A stretch of DNA of 64,000 nt, from NCBI GenBank assembly GCA_019455325.1, contig JACFMQ010000001.1:569071-633070 (forward strand), in the 5' to 3' direction. Positions within the stretch are counted from its first letter, which is position 1. Each line of letters opens with the position of its first letter. Positions 17,930 through 25,502 of this stretch are shown here, piece after piece. The translations under genes were made by a program, and so were the position numbers. Under the pieces are notes generated by a model. It had not been told where the DNA came from and made no database searches. It saw nothing but the letters and a program-made list of their open reading frames with translations. Origin of the DNA: Rhodocyclaceae bacterium. GTDB taxonomy: Bacteria; Pseudomonadota; Gammaproteobacteria; Burkholderiales; Rhodocyclaceae.

Positions 17930-18970
17930 ATGGCGACAATTCGGCAGCGAGCAAGCGGGTTCTGGCAGGCGATCGTGGAGCGCAAGGGACACCCGATCCA
18001 GTCGCGGACTTTCCCGACCAAGACCGAGGCGAAGGAATGGGCGGCGGAAGTTGAATCCTCGATGCGGCGCGGCGTCTTCCAGAGCATCAGCGACGCCGAG
18101 CGGACGACGCTGCATGATCTGATCGAGGACTTCAAGACCGAGTTCGCACCACATCACTACCGGACACGCGCCGATGAGAAGGAAGCCTGGCGCTTCCAAC
18201 TCGCCCGACTGGATGAGGTGCTGGGCGACTACAGCCTGGCGGCGCTGGATCAGAAGATAGTCGCCGGCTACCGCGACAAGCGGCTCAAGGGCAGCAAAGA
18301 TCGGCCAGCCGTCGCGGAGACGACAGTACGGAAAGAGATCTACATGCTCTCGAAGGTGCTGGACTTCGCGCAGAACGAAAAAAGCATCGTCCTGCCGCGA
18401 GGGAATCCCGTTGATCGCATCCGCAAACCGGCAGAGAGCAAAGGGCGCGAGCGCCGGCTGTCAGCCGACGAATGGCTGGCATTCGAGAAGGAATGCAAGG
18501 CCTCGCGCAATCCGTGGCTATGGCCAGCGGTGCAACTGGCCGTCGAGACGGCGATGCGACAAGGCGAATTGCTCACGCTCACCTGGTCGCAAATCGACCG
18601 GAAAAACCGACTGGCAATGCTGGACGATCCAGAGAAGATCAAGAACGGCGAGCCTCGCGCCGTCCCGCTCTCACCGGCGGCGCTGGCGGTACTTGATGCC
18701 CTGCCGCGCAGTGTGTCGGGCTTGGTACTCCCGGTGCGGCGGATGACGCTCTACAGCGTGTTCAGCGCAGCGTGCGCACGGGCAGGAATCGAGAACCTGA
18801 CATTCCATGACCTGCGCCACGAGGCGCTGTCACGCCTCGCTGAGCGTGGTGACTTCAACGTCCTGGAACTGGCGGCCGTCAGCGGCCACAAGACGCTCCA
18901 GATGCTCAAGCGCTATACGCATCTGCAAGCGACGAAGCTGGCCGACAAGTTGGCGAGAGCGCCGGGATAG
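17930..18970 (+). CDS. int: Tyrosine recombinase/integrase
   Basis: Phage-type integrase that would catalyse insertion at the tRNA-Ser. The 346-residue product has an N-terminal arm-binding-type domain (MATIRQRASGFWQAIVERKG, a DUF3596/AP2-like fold). A core-binding SAM-like domain spans about 60-150. The catalytic domain has R210 (ETAMRQGELLTLTW), H293 and R296 (TFHDLRHEALSRL), H320 (AVSGHKTLQ) and nucleophile Y329 (LKRYTHL). All five key residues are present. The ATG at 17930 is chosen. The frame runs upstream through the 24-base repeat to a TTG at 17897, which is unlikely to be used. It sits next to the att remnant. Confidence 0.94.
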   Translation: MATIRQRASGFWQAIVERKGHPIQSRTFPTKTEAKEWAAEVESSMRRGVFQSISDAERTTLHDLIEDFKTEFAPHHYRTRADEKEAWRFQLARLDEVLGDYSLAALDQKIVAGYRDKRLKGSKDRPAVAETTVRKEIYMLSKVLDFAQNEKSIVLPRGNPVDRIRKPAESKGRERRLSADEWLAFEKECKASRNPWLWPAVQLAVETAMRQGELLTLTWSQIDRKNRLAMLDDPEKIKNGEPRAVPLSPAALAVLDALPRSVSGLVLPVRRMTLYSVFSAACARAGIENLTFHDLRHEALSRLAERGDFNVLELAAVSGHKTLQMLKRYTHLQATKLADKLARAPG

Positions 18971-18978
18971 CGACATGG

Positions 18979-19007
18979 TTGCGAGCTGTAAAACCACGCT
19001 ATACAAT
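18979..19007 (+). promoter_or_regulatory. Putative sigma-70 promoter of higBA
   Basis: TTGCGA at 18979-18984 and TACAAT at 19002-19007 with a 17-base spacer. The higB ATG at 19013 begins five bases after the -10, and no ribosome site is visible, so the transcript may start at or next to the start codon. Confidence 0.55.
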
Positions 19008-19012
19008 GCGCC

Positions 19013-19282
19013 ATGATCAAGAGCTTCCGGCATAAAGGCCTTGAGCGGTTTTTTAAGACAGGCTCGAAGGCCGGGATTCAGGCGCACCACGCCAACCGGC
19101 TACGCATCATGTTGACGCGTTTGGATGCCTCCAGGCGGCCGGAGGACATGGACGCACCCGGCTGGAGGCTGCATCCCCTGAGCAACGGCCATTGGTCGGT
19201 ATGGGTGAATGGAAATTGGCGGTTGACGTTCCAGTTCGACGGAGAGGATGCCGAGCTGGTCGATTATCAGGACTATCACTGA
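19013..19282 (+). CDS. higB: HigB-type toxin (RelE-fold mRNA interferase)
   Basis: Ribosome-dependent mRNase of the HigB/plasmid maintenance killer group, 89 residues. It begins MIKSFRHKGLERFFKTGSKAG and has NRLRIMLTRLDASRRPEDM, WRLHPLSNGHWSVWVNGNWR and LTFQFDGEDAELVDYQDYH, the standard HigB/GraT pattern. It precedes the antitoxin gene by four bases, the reversed toxin-first order of the hig family. It probably stabilises the element in the chromosome. Confidence 0.93.
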   Translation: MIKSFRHKGLERFFKTGSKAGIQAHHANRLRIMLTRLDASRRPEDMDAPGWRLHPLSNGHWSVWVNGNWRLTFQFDGEDAELVDYQDYH

Positions 19283-19286
19283 GGAT

Positions 19287-19577
19287 ATGACGATGACTCG
19301 TATGCACAATCCCGCGCACCCTGGCGAGGTGCTGCGCGAATTCTTGCCGCAGGACATGAGCGTGACCGAGGCCGCGCAACGCTTGGGCATTTCTCGCGTC
19401 ATGCTGTCCCGTGTGCTCAACGGACGTTCCGCGATGTCGGCAGACATGGCGATCCGCATCGGCCTGCTTACGCGCACCAGCCCCGAGTCATGGCTGGCCA
19501 ATCAGATGCAGTGGGACTTGTGGCAGAGCAGCCGCAAGCCCAAGCCCAAGGTTCAGCCGCTGCAGCGCGCGGCTTGA
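19287..19577 (+). CDS. higA: HigA antitoxin, XRE-family HTH
   Basis: A 96-residue antitoxin with a Cro/C1-type helix-turn-helix: HNPAHPGEVLREFLPQDMS, VTEAAQRLGISRVMLSRVLNGRSAMS, ADMAIRIGLLTRTSPESWLANQ. Two close ATGs, 19287 and 19293, follow a GAGG ribosome site. The second has the better spacing. It should bind HigB and repress the higBA promoter. A perfect hairpin at 19581-19602 follows the stop. Confidence 0.92.
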   Translation: MTMTRMHNPAHPGEVLREFLPQDMSVTEAAQRLGISRVMLSRVLNGRSAMSADMAIRIGLLTRTSPESWLANQMQWDLWQSSRKPKPKVQPLQRAA

Positions 19578-19580
19578 TGC

Positions 19581-19602
19581 GCGTTGCCGAAAACGGCAAC
19601 GC
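19581..19602 (+). terminator. Hairpin after higA
   Basis: GCGTTGCCG and CGGCAACGC form perfect 9-base arms with an AAAA loop, starting 4 bases after the higA stop. There is no strong T-run, so termination strength is uncertain. Confidence 0.6.
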
Positions 19603-19612
19603 CATGCCCTAT

Positions 19613-19695
19613 CGTGGTCATTTCTGACCACGCCAAAGCCAAAAACGGCCACGCCTCGCGTCGGCGCATCTGGAACGTGGTCGATATTGACCACG
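19613..19695. repeat. Two CGTGGTC...GACCACG palindromes in a gene-free stretch
   Basis: CGTGGTCA-TTTC-TGACCACG at 19613-19632 and CGTGGTC-(6 bases)-GACCACG at 19676-19695, plus a further half-site TGACCACG near 19708. These lie in the stretch 19603-20091, which shows no supportable gene. Spaced copies of one palindrome suggest a regulator operator or replication iterons of the element. Confidence 0.6.
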
Positions 19696-19984
19696 CGAGG
19701 TCAGCAATGACCACGGCCAGCGCCGTGCCAGGAAGATTTCAAAGTCGGTCGCGTAGGCCGCTCTACCTTGAAGGACGGTGGCCCGGCCCTTGACGCCCTT
19801 GGAACGCCCCAACGCTCACCGGCAGGGGGCAGGAGAAGCAAGCGAAGCGCCGCGCAGCCTGCACCCCTGACGACAGAGGGCGACTCGCTCCCCTTCCCGG
19901 CGGGAAGGGGCGGGGGGGATGGGGTCGACGGACCGGGGCGCGGGCCGTCGTGCCTACGAACGGAACTTGTCCATAGCCCCGAAG

Positions 19985-20040
19985 CCTGGGGAAAACTCGA
20001 CCGCGACCCTACGAGTCGCAAGAGGCGAGTTTTCCCCAGG
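19985..20040. repeat. Long nested inverted repeat downstream of traY
   Basis: CCTGGGGAAAACTCG at 19985-19999 pairs perfectly with CGAGTTTTCCCCAGG at 20026-20040. A second stem, GCGAC with GTCGC, lies in the loop. It lies about 50 bases beyond the stop of traY, which is read leftwards on the minus strand. It could be a terminator for the mobilization operon, or an origin-like cruciform. The rest of 19603-20091 shows only GC-rich sequence without a supported gene. Confidence 0.6.
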
Positions 20041-20091
20041 GGCGCGCGTAGCGCGCCGGGCTGTGGGCAAGTGGTGATGCCCCATAAACCT

Positions 20092-22263
20092 TCACCTGTC
20101 GGGCAACAGGTCGGCGTTCGTGATGCCGTTCGGCTCGCTGGGCTTGCCGCCGGCGGTGGCGCCCCTCGCGCCGCCGCCACCACTACCGGGAAACCCCGAC
20201 CGGACGGCGCTCTGGCCGGCGCCCTGCGCGCCGCGCTCCATACCGCCGACGGTCTTTTCGACCTCACGGATGCCGACGCCGTGCGCACCGGCTTGCGAGC
20301 CGACCCAGCGCATAATATTGTCGGGCACGGTAGATATGAGCGCAAAACAACCATGTACGGCCATCGTCATCATGCCGACATAAAGGGCCGCCCAAGCGAG
20401 GACTGCGACGAGGCCAACACCACCGCTGCCGGTGACACCTGCCACCATGCCCAGGAACATCATGTTGACGAGCGCACCGGCCGGATAGAGGAGCGCCGCG
20501 CACAGGATGAAGCCGATCACCAGAAGGGCAGGCTGGATGACCATCGCAAGGATGAGCATATAGCCCGGCCCGGCTCGGCCGACGAAATCGTCGCCCCCTG
20601 GATGGAGGTGCATCGCCGCCATGAGCGGCGCAGCCATCACGGCTTCGGCCACACTCGCCAGCCAGCGGATGACACCGGCAACCCACCAGATCGTGGGGAC
20701 AGCGGGCAAGTAGACCCCGAGCACCAGGCCCAGACCCCATAGGGCAGTAGATAAAAACTCGACGGTGCCGGAGATGGTCTTGAGTGCTTCGGTCACGCTG
20801 AACACGTTGCCGACGGTCCAATCTGCGGCACGCGAACCGGCAAACCCGGCGATGGCGAACTGCGCCGCCTTGATCGCAGTGCCAATCAACACGGTGTCAT
20901 TTCCAATGACACGTAACTGCTCTACCGGCGACGTGTTCGCGCCGGCGATGCGCGACGTGAGCGCATCGAGGCCGGCCATTGCCGGAACGGACAGAAGCTT
21001 CCACACATCGTCCACGCCGCGCAGATTCTTGGCGTCCTCTACCGACAGATCATAGGCACGGCGAGGCGCTCCGCTGCGGTCGAGCAGGAATTCGTCCGTC
21101 ATGGTGAGGGCATCGTGATAGGTCTGCAGCGTCTCCTTCACCTCCAGATCCTCAATGCGGCTCGGCTTCGACACCGGGACGGTATTGACTCCGCCTTGAA
21201 CGGCATCGTTCAGCCTGGTCATGTGTTGAAGCCAGGTGCCGGCCAGAATCCATCCGCCGGTTTCCGCCTCCTGGAGAAATGATTGTTCGGCGATCTGCGG
21301 CGCGGCATCCACCGCCTGCTTCGCCGCGGCCTGGATAGCCTGTTCGTAGCGGCTGGCGGCACCTTCAAGCGTGCCGGCCGGCGGCTTCTGCCAGGTGGCC
21401 ACGATCTGCTCGGCTACCGGCCGCAGCTCGTCGATCATCGTCTGCACGGCCCGGCTGTGCGCCTGTAGGAGCGGCCGAACGATTTCCAGGTCGCCGGCCG
21501 TCCGCGTGCGCGACATCTTCGACGATGCGAGGCTGGCGCGCTCCTGGTTGGGGTTGTCAGACCATTGGAGCGATCCGCACGCGGCCGCTGACGTGCTGCG
21601 ATCGTTCAGAGACCAGCGGTATTCAGTGATCGCACCGCCGCCCAGCAAATTCACTGTATGGGCCTTGGCCTCGATGCGCTGCGCGCGCGCCTCGCCCTCG
21701 TACTGTTTGTTCATCGCGGCCGCGCAAACCGAGGCCCGGAGGATGCTGGCCGCAAGCGGCCGCGCATCCGGCACGGAGACGCTGCCAAGCGTTCCGGTCT
21801 GGGCGAAGGTGCTGATCGTCGCGCTCCACACTTGTGAAGCAACGCCAACGCCCTGCAGGGCCAGCCACAGGACGGCGACCTGGATCAGACTGAAACCGCT
21901 CGCCAGCGGCAGCAGAAGGGCGGTGCCGCCGACCGTGCGGATTGGCACCCAGATCTCCGACATTTTTTTGCCGAGAAGCACACCGTCATGCGCGGAATCG
22001 ACCGTGCCCTTGACTGTCGTATAGAACACAAACAGCATGGCCAGGAAGAGCACGGCGGTGTTGAATACCGACATCATCGCGCCCAACGTGCTGTTCGGCT
22101 CGCCATCGCCCCCGATGATCGAACCGAAGATCTGGCGCAAGAATTCGACCGAGACATCACCAGCCGGCGGTGTGAATGCGTGCAGGCCGCCGCCGGCGGC
22201 CGGGTCGGCGGCTTGCGCCGCCGATGCTGCTGCGGCGAGGATAAAGGCCAGGATCGGGCGCAT
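20092..22263 (-). CDS. traY: DotA/TraY-family conjugation membrane protein
   Basis: Large inner-membrane component of IncI/Dot-Icm-type secretion channels. In IncI plasmids TraY is also the target of entry exclusion. The 723-residue product has a signal peptide (MRPILAFILAAAASAAQA). The DotA/TraY N-terminal signature follows (PAAGDVSVEFLRQIFGSI, MMSVFNTAVLFLAMLFVFYT, LLGKKMSEIWVPIRTVGGTA). A periplasmic domain of about 300 residues comes next, then a C-terminal helix cluster (TIWWVAGVIRWLASVAEAVM, APLMAAMHLHPGGDDFVG). It ends in a Gly-rich tail. It follows traX by one base. No other IncI-type channel gene is present in the element. Confidence 0.87.
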   Translation of the reverse strand: MRPILAFILAAAASAAQAADPAAGGGLHAFTPPAGDVSVEFLRQIFGSIIGGDGEPNSTLGAMMSVFNTAVLFLAMLFVFYTTVKGTVDSAHDGVLLGKKMSEIWVPIRTVGGTALLLPLASGFSLIQVAVLWLALQGVGVASQVWSATISTFAQTGTLGSVSVPDARPLAASILRASVCAAAMNKQYEGEARAQRIEAKAHTVNLLGGGAITEYRWSLNDRSTSAAACGSLQWSDNPNQERASLASSKMSRTRTAGDLEIVRPLLQAHSRAVQTMIDELRPVAEQIVATWQKPPAGTLEGAASRYEQAIQAAAKQAVDAAPQIAEQSFLQEAETGGWILAGTWLQHMTRLNDAVQGGVNTVPVSKPSRIEDLEVKETLQTYHDALTMTDEFLLDRSGAPRRAYDLSVEDAKNLRGVDDVWKLLSVPAMAGLDALTSRIAGANTSPVEQLRVIGNDTVLIGTAIKAAQFAIAGFAGSRAADWTVGNVFSVTEALKTISGTVEFLSTALWGLGLVLGVYLPAVPTIWWVAGVIRWLASVAEAVMAAPLMAAMHLHPGGDDFVGRAGPGYMLILAMVIQPALLVIGFILCAALLYPAGALVNMMFLGMVAGVTGSGGVGLVAVLAWAALYVGMMTMAVHGCFALISTVPDNIMRWVGSQAGAHGVGIREVEKTVGGMERGAQGAGQSAVRSGFPGSGGGGARGATAGGKPSEPNGITNADLLPDR

Positions 22264-22264
22264 G

Positions 22265-22741
22265 TCACCACCGCCTTCCCAAAGACCAGAACCATGGCCC
22301 GAAGCTGTAGAGTTCGCCGTCGCGAATCTGGCAGGCGCGGAAGCGCCAGGAAAGCGACTTGCAGGAAGCCATAAAGACCGCGCCGAGGCAAAGAATTGCG
22401 TGTGAGAAGGGGGCATCACTCCAGCCCGCGCCGAGCAGCCACAGCAAGGAAAGAAGAGCGGCGCCGAGCCATGAGAACGCACGAACGTTGAAGGCCCGAG
22501 CCTGGTGCACCAGGTGCTCGCTGTCGAGGTCGAGCCGCTCGACAGCCTGCTGAAAAGACTCTCGGCGGTAGTTGCCATCGGCGAGCTTGCGGCGCACATG
22601 ACCGAAGCCGGCGTTGATGTCGCCGCCAATGCGGCCCAGCGTGCGGCCCAGGCTGGTGATGCCAATCGAATACAACCAGGCCCGGCCGAGACCGACGACG
22701 GCACGGCGGGCGATGCCGTGTTTTTTCTGCGTATCATTCAT
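22265..22741 (-). CDS. traX: TraX-like conjugation membrane protein
   Basis: A 158-residue protein with an N-terminal amphipathic region (RRAVVGLGRAWLYSIGITSLGRTLG). Two membrane segments lie around residues 90-125 (FSWLGAALLSLLWLLGAGWS, AILCLGAVFMASCKSL). Size, topology and position directly before traY match the traX-traY order of IncI plasmids, but direct sequence similarity cannot be checked here. A GGAGG site lies six bases before the ATG, and a single base separates its stop from traY. TraX of IncI plasmids has no firm biochemical role. Confidence 0.62.
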   Translation of the reverse strand: MNDTQKKHGIARRAVVGLGRAWLYSIGITSLGRTLGRIGGDINAGFGHVRRKLADGNYRRESFQQAVERLDLDSEHLVHQARAFNVRAFSWLGAALLSLLWLLGAGWSDAPFSHAILCLGAVFMASCKSLSWRFRACQIRDGELYSFGPWFWSLGRRW

Positions 22742-22742
22742 G

Positions 22743-23009
22743 TCAATCCTCCGCTTCGATCAGGTTCTGGAGAAAGAGAAGGGCCGCGTCGCGGCCGAAG
22801 GGCACGGCCGCCGCGTCGCGGTAGGCCTGCGCCAATTTGTCGAGCGCCGGCCCAATGAGCGCTTCGGTTGCGTCGGAATACGCGGCAAAAACATGCGGGC
22901 GTTTTTCCGCGTGAGGGAAACGCGATAAAACGATGCGCTCCGCAATTTCGGCCGTCGCGGCGCTGGTGATGATCTGCTGACTTCCGTTGGGTAGAATTGC
23001 TGCAGCCAT
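22743..23009 (-). CDS. Small hypothetical protein of the mobilization operon
   Basis: An 88-residue protein starting MAAAILPNGSQQIITSAATA after a strong GGAGG site. It is mostly alpha-helical (AEIAERIVLSRFPHAEKRPHV, LDKLAQAYRDAAAVPFGRDAALLFLQNLI). The frame is open further upstream, but the ribosome site decides the start. It lies between the relaxase and traX genes, one base from traX. No family is recognised. Confidence 0.68.
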   Translation of the reverse strand: MAAAILPNGSQQIITSAATAEIAERIVLSRFPHAEKRPHVFAAYSDATEALIGPALDKLAQAYRDAAAVPFGRDAALLFLQNLIEAED

Positions 23010-23042
23010 AGTCAAACCTCCGTTGCAGGTTGATGGTGGTGA

Positions 23043-23076
23043 GGCCGTGCGCTGGGTTGCCGCCCAGCGCACGGCC
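23043..23076. other. Perfect hairpin between relaxase gene and the small protein gene
   Basis: Fourteen-base arms GGCCGTGCGCTGGG and CCCAGCGCACGGCC with a 6-base loop. There is no T-run on the transcribed strand. It may be a processing or partial termination site that lowers downstream traXY expression relative to the relaxase. Confidence 0.6.
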
Positions 23077-23100
23077 GATACAAGCCCCGCGATCACGCGG

Positions 23101-25161
23101 TCAGCGCGGGCGCGGGGCATGGTTAAAATCCTCGGCGCGCTCCCGTGCTTCCTCTTCGTTGTAGCCCGCCGCCAGTGCGGCATGGAAACGACGCTGTCTT
23201 TGCAGAGCCGCTTCCTCCTTCTTGCTCAGGCCGGGCTGGGCAAGACGATCGTCCACCTCGTCCACCTTCTTCTGTGCAGCGATTTCGCTTTGTGCCTGGA
23301 CTTGGCGTGCCTGTGCCTTGAGGGATTCCGCTGCGTCAGCCTCTGCCTGCTGCCTGGCGCGCTCGCCGGCTTCGTCCGCCTCGAATACTGGCGAGATCGC
23401 CAGCTCCTGCCAGCGCTGCAGGGGCTTGAGCTTGCGTGCTTTCCAGGCCTGCGCGAACTCGGTCTCGGGATCGATCCCTTTCTGCATCTGCCGTTGCCAT
23501 TCTTCGATGGTGCCGACGCCGATCCCAATCGGCAGCAAGGATTCTGTTAGCTGCTCACGCTCGCGGCTCCGGCGCTGGGCGTCGGCCAATTGCTGGGCAG
23601 CAACAGGCAGTGCCAGCGCCTTGGCATGCAGCTCATGCCAAACCTGCCAGGCTTTTTCACGCTGCGCCTCGGCGCGCTTGCGCGTCAGCAGGCCGGCGGC
23701 CTTGGCTTTCGTGTCAGCGTCTCGGAAGGCCGTCCGTGCGGCGCGGTACTCAGCGCCGCCATGTTTGGCCGCCAAATCTTTTTCCAGTGTCCTGATGTCG
23801 ACGTCGTCCTTCAGTTCGGCAAGCCGCGCCTGAGCGGCTTTGCGCTCATCCTGGAGCGCCTGGCGGGCGCGTTCCAGGGCGTCACCCCAGCGTCGGGCCG
23901 CCGCCGTCTGTTGGTGGTCTGTTTGGATATCTGGGGTGAGAGACACCGCCCCTCCTGGTCCGAGCATGGTTTTCTCCTTTGCGAGTTGCGCGCGAAGATC
24001 CGGCGACGGTTCGTAGCCGGTGACCTGGAGACCGGCGCGCGCGGCCTGCAGCCAGGCACGCGCCTTGAAGTCGGCGCTACCTGTGAGGTGGATGGTTTTC
24101 CAGCCCTTGGCCTGCGCCAGCGTGATCGCGGCCTGGACCTCGGCGTCGCTGGCCTTCAGGGTCAGCACCTTGTCGCCGGCGTCGACGACGCGACCGCCGT
24201 CGTTTAGGCCAACGATCAGCCTGTCGTCATATCGGGTATCGACGAAGGCGAGCTGCGCGGCCAGCGCGGCGCTGATCTCCTGCTGGTACGCTTTCTGCAA
24301 GATGCGCGCCTTCCAGCGCTGCTTGCCGTCGAGTACGTAGATCGCCCCGCCTGCCGGCTCGGACGCAGCGGAGGTGCGGGCGGCGCGTTGCTCGCGCCGC
24401 TGCTGCTGCTGCGCTTCACGGATGTTCAGGCGCGCGTTGAGAAGCGAGGTGTTCAGGTGATGACGCTCCTGGTTCCAGGTGCCGCGCCAGGTACGCTTGC
24501 CCGCCTGTTCCATGCGGTGCACCTTCCGGCCCAGATGGACGCCGGGGGCATCTTCGATGCCGCGTGCCACGTGGCTGCGATGGTCAATTCGCGCCGAGTG
24601 GCCGGCGGCGGCCAAGTGGCGATTGGCAATGATCTGCCAATTCTGTCTCACGCGAGCAACCCATTCCGGGCCGCGCGCATCGCCGCTCGACTCTTTCCTG
24701 CAACCACCTTTCTCTGGCGACTTGGTGTTGTAACGCTTGAAGAATTGATCAGCGTCGCGCTTAATGGCATCGAGCTGGCGACCGCTGAACATCAGATGCA
24801 CGTGTGGATTTCCGGCCTTGTCGTGGAGGCCCCAGGAATAAGGGTGCTGTCTGCCGCAAATTGAGCGTGTGAGTTCCCGCGCCGCTTTGATCTGCTGCGC
24901 CTGTGTCAACTCGCGGGGAAGAGCGAATTCCACCTCGTGATAGAGCGTGCCATTAGCACGCTCGCGCTCGTCGGCGAGTGCCCAGAATTGGCGCGGATTG
25001 CCGACAGCCCACGCGGGCATGTTTCCACTTTCTGCATGGGCCAACTCACCATCATGGCGCTCGGCAAAACGGCCAAGCCGCATGATGTAATCATGCTTAT
25101 CAACGGACAGCCGATTTTCTGATCGGCTGCCGCGCTTGATGTTGAGGTGGTAGATGCTCAC
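23101..25161 (-). CDS. mobA: MobA/MobL-family relaxase with LPD7 domain (MOBQ)
   Basis: DNA strand transferase that nicks oriT and pilots the strand during transfer. The 686-residue product begins MSIYHLNIKRGSRSENRLS. It has a candidate catalytic Tyr near 25 (KHDYIMRLG), the MobA/MobL motif LYHEVEFALPRELTQAQQ, and a metal-binding set at H113, H120 and H122 (GLHDKAGNPHVHLMFSGR). Residues about 300-390 form an LPD7 domain (AWLQAARAGLQVTGYEPSPD), common in mobile-element polyproteins. Coiled-coil sequence follows to the C-terminus. An RSF1010-like oriT lies about 45 bases upstream of its start. The primase part of RSF1010 MobA is absent. Confidence 0.92.
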   Translation of the reverse strand: MSIYHLNIKRGSRSENRLSVDKHDYIMRLGRFAERHDGELAHAESGNMPAWAVGNPRQFWALADERERANGTLYHEVEFALPRELTQAQQIKAARELTRSICGRQHPYSWGLHDKAGNPHVHLMFSGRQLDAIKRDADQFFKRYNTKSPEKGGCRKESSGDARGPEWVARVRQNWQIIANRHLAAAGHSARIDHRSHVARGIEDAPGVHLGRKVHRMEQAGKRTWRGTWNQERHHLNTSLLNARLNIREAQQQQRREQRAARTSAASEPAGGAIYVLDGKQRWKARILQKAYQQEISAALAAQLAFVDTRYDDRLIVGLNDGGRVVDAGDKVLTLKASDAEVQAAITLAQAKGWKTIHLTGSADFKARAWLQAARAGLQVTGYEPSPDLRAQLAKEKTMLGPGGAVSLTPDIQTDHQQTAAARRWGDALERARQALQDERKAAQARLAELKDDVDIRTLEKDLAAKHGGAEYRAARTAFRDADTKAKAAGLLTRKRAEAQREKAWQVWHELHAKALALPVAAQQLADAQRRSREREQLTESLLPIGIGVGTIEEWQRQMQKGIDPETEFAQAWKARKLKPLQRWQELAISPVFEADEAGERARQQAEADAAESLKAQARQVQAQSEIAAQKKVDEVDDRLAQPGLSKKEEAALQRQRRFHAALAAGYNEEEARERAEDFNHAPRPR

Positions 25162-25172
25162 GTTCCAGCCAG

Positions 25173-25502
25173 TCAGCCCGCGCTAGCGTTGCCCACCGCA
25201 GGTGCGCACTGTTTCTCCGCAGGAGAAACAGGTAAGTGCGCCTCGCTTGGCAGCGAGGGATGGATTTCTGCTGTCGCAATTGCAAAATCGCGGGCAGAAA
25301 GAACCTCGCGGCACTGCTCTACCCACTCCGACGGCTCGATTTTTCCGGCGCGGAACATCGCCTCGATGACGATGCCCCAGCGAATCAAACGGGCGGTGCG
25401 CTGCTTGCGATCGGCGGATTTTTGCTTCGCCTGAATCTCGGCGATGCGGCGCTTGATCTGCGCTTCACGGGCTCGGAGCTTTTCGAGGTCGGCGGCGGTC
25501 AT
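25173..25502 (-). CDS. MobC/TraD-like mobilization accessory protein
   Basis: A 109-residue protein with a basic coiled-coil N-terminus (LEKLRAREAQIKRRIAEIQAK) followed by RLIRWGIVIEAMFRAGKIEPS. This resembles the small accessory proteins of MOBQ systems that open oriT. Its last 25-30 residues (PSEAHLPVSPAEKQCAPAVG) are encoded by the oriT sequence on the opposite strand, so this tail may not be under protein-level constraint. It overlaps the upstream replication-like gene by four bases and ends 12 bases before the relaxase start. Confidence 0.7.
   Translation of the reverse strand: MTAADLEKLRAREAQIKRRIAEIQAKQKSADRKQRTARLIRWGIVIEAMFRAGKIEPSEWVEQCREVLSARDFAIATAEIHPSLPSEAHLPVSPAEKQCAPAVGNASAG
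25209..25243 (+). other. oriT: RSF1010-like oriT (MOBQ nic region)
   Basis: CTGTTTCTCC (25209-25218) and GGAGAAACAG (25222-25231) form a 10-base hairpin with a 3-base loop. GTAAGTGCGCCT follows at 25232-25243. Known RSF1010-family oriTs have the same layout, a GTTTCTC/GAGAAAC stem followed by GTAA(G/A)TGCGCCCT with nicking between G and C. The predicted nick is after 25240. It lies inside the 3' end of the MobC-like gene and just upstream of the relaxase gene. Confidence 0.85.

Noticed and set aside
19584-19793. Small plus-strand frame of 69 codons in the element's gene-free stretch
   Set aside because: No ribosome site. It is built from the repeated palindromes, with no recognisable domain or consistent codon use.
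25205-25245. Rho-independent terminator between the MobC-like and relaxase genes
   Set aside because: The hairpin is followed by the GTAAGTGCGCCT nic motif and has no T-run, which fits oriT instead.
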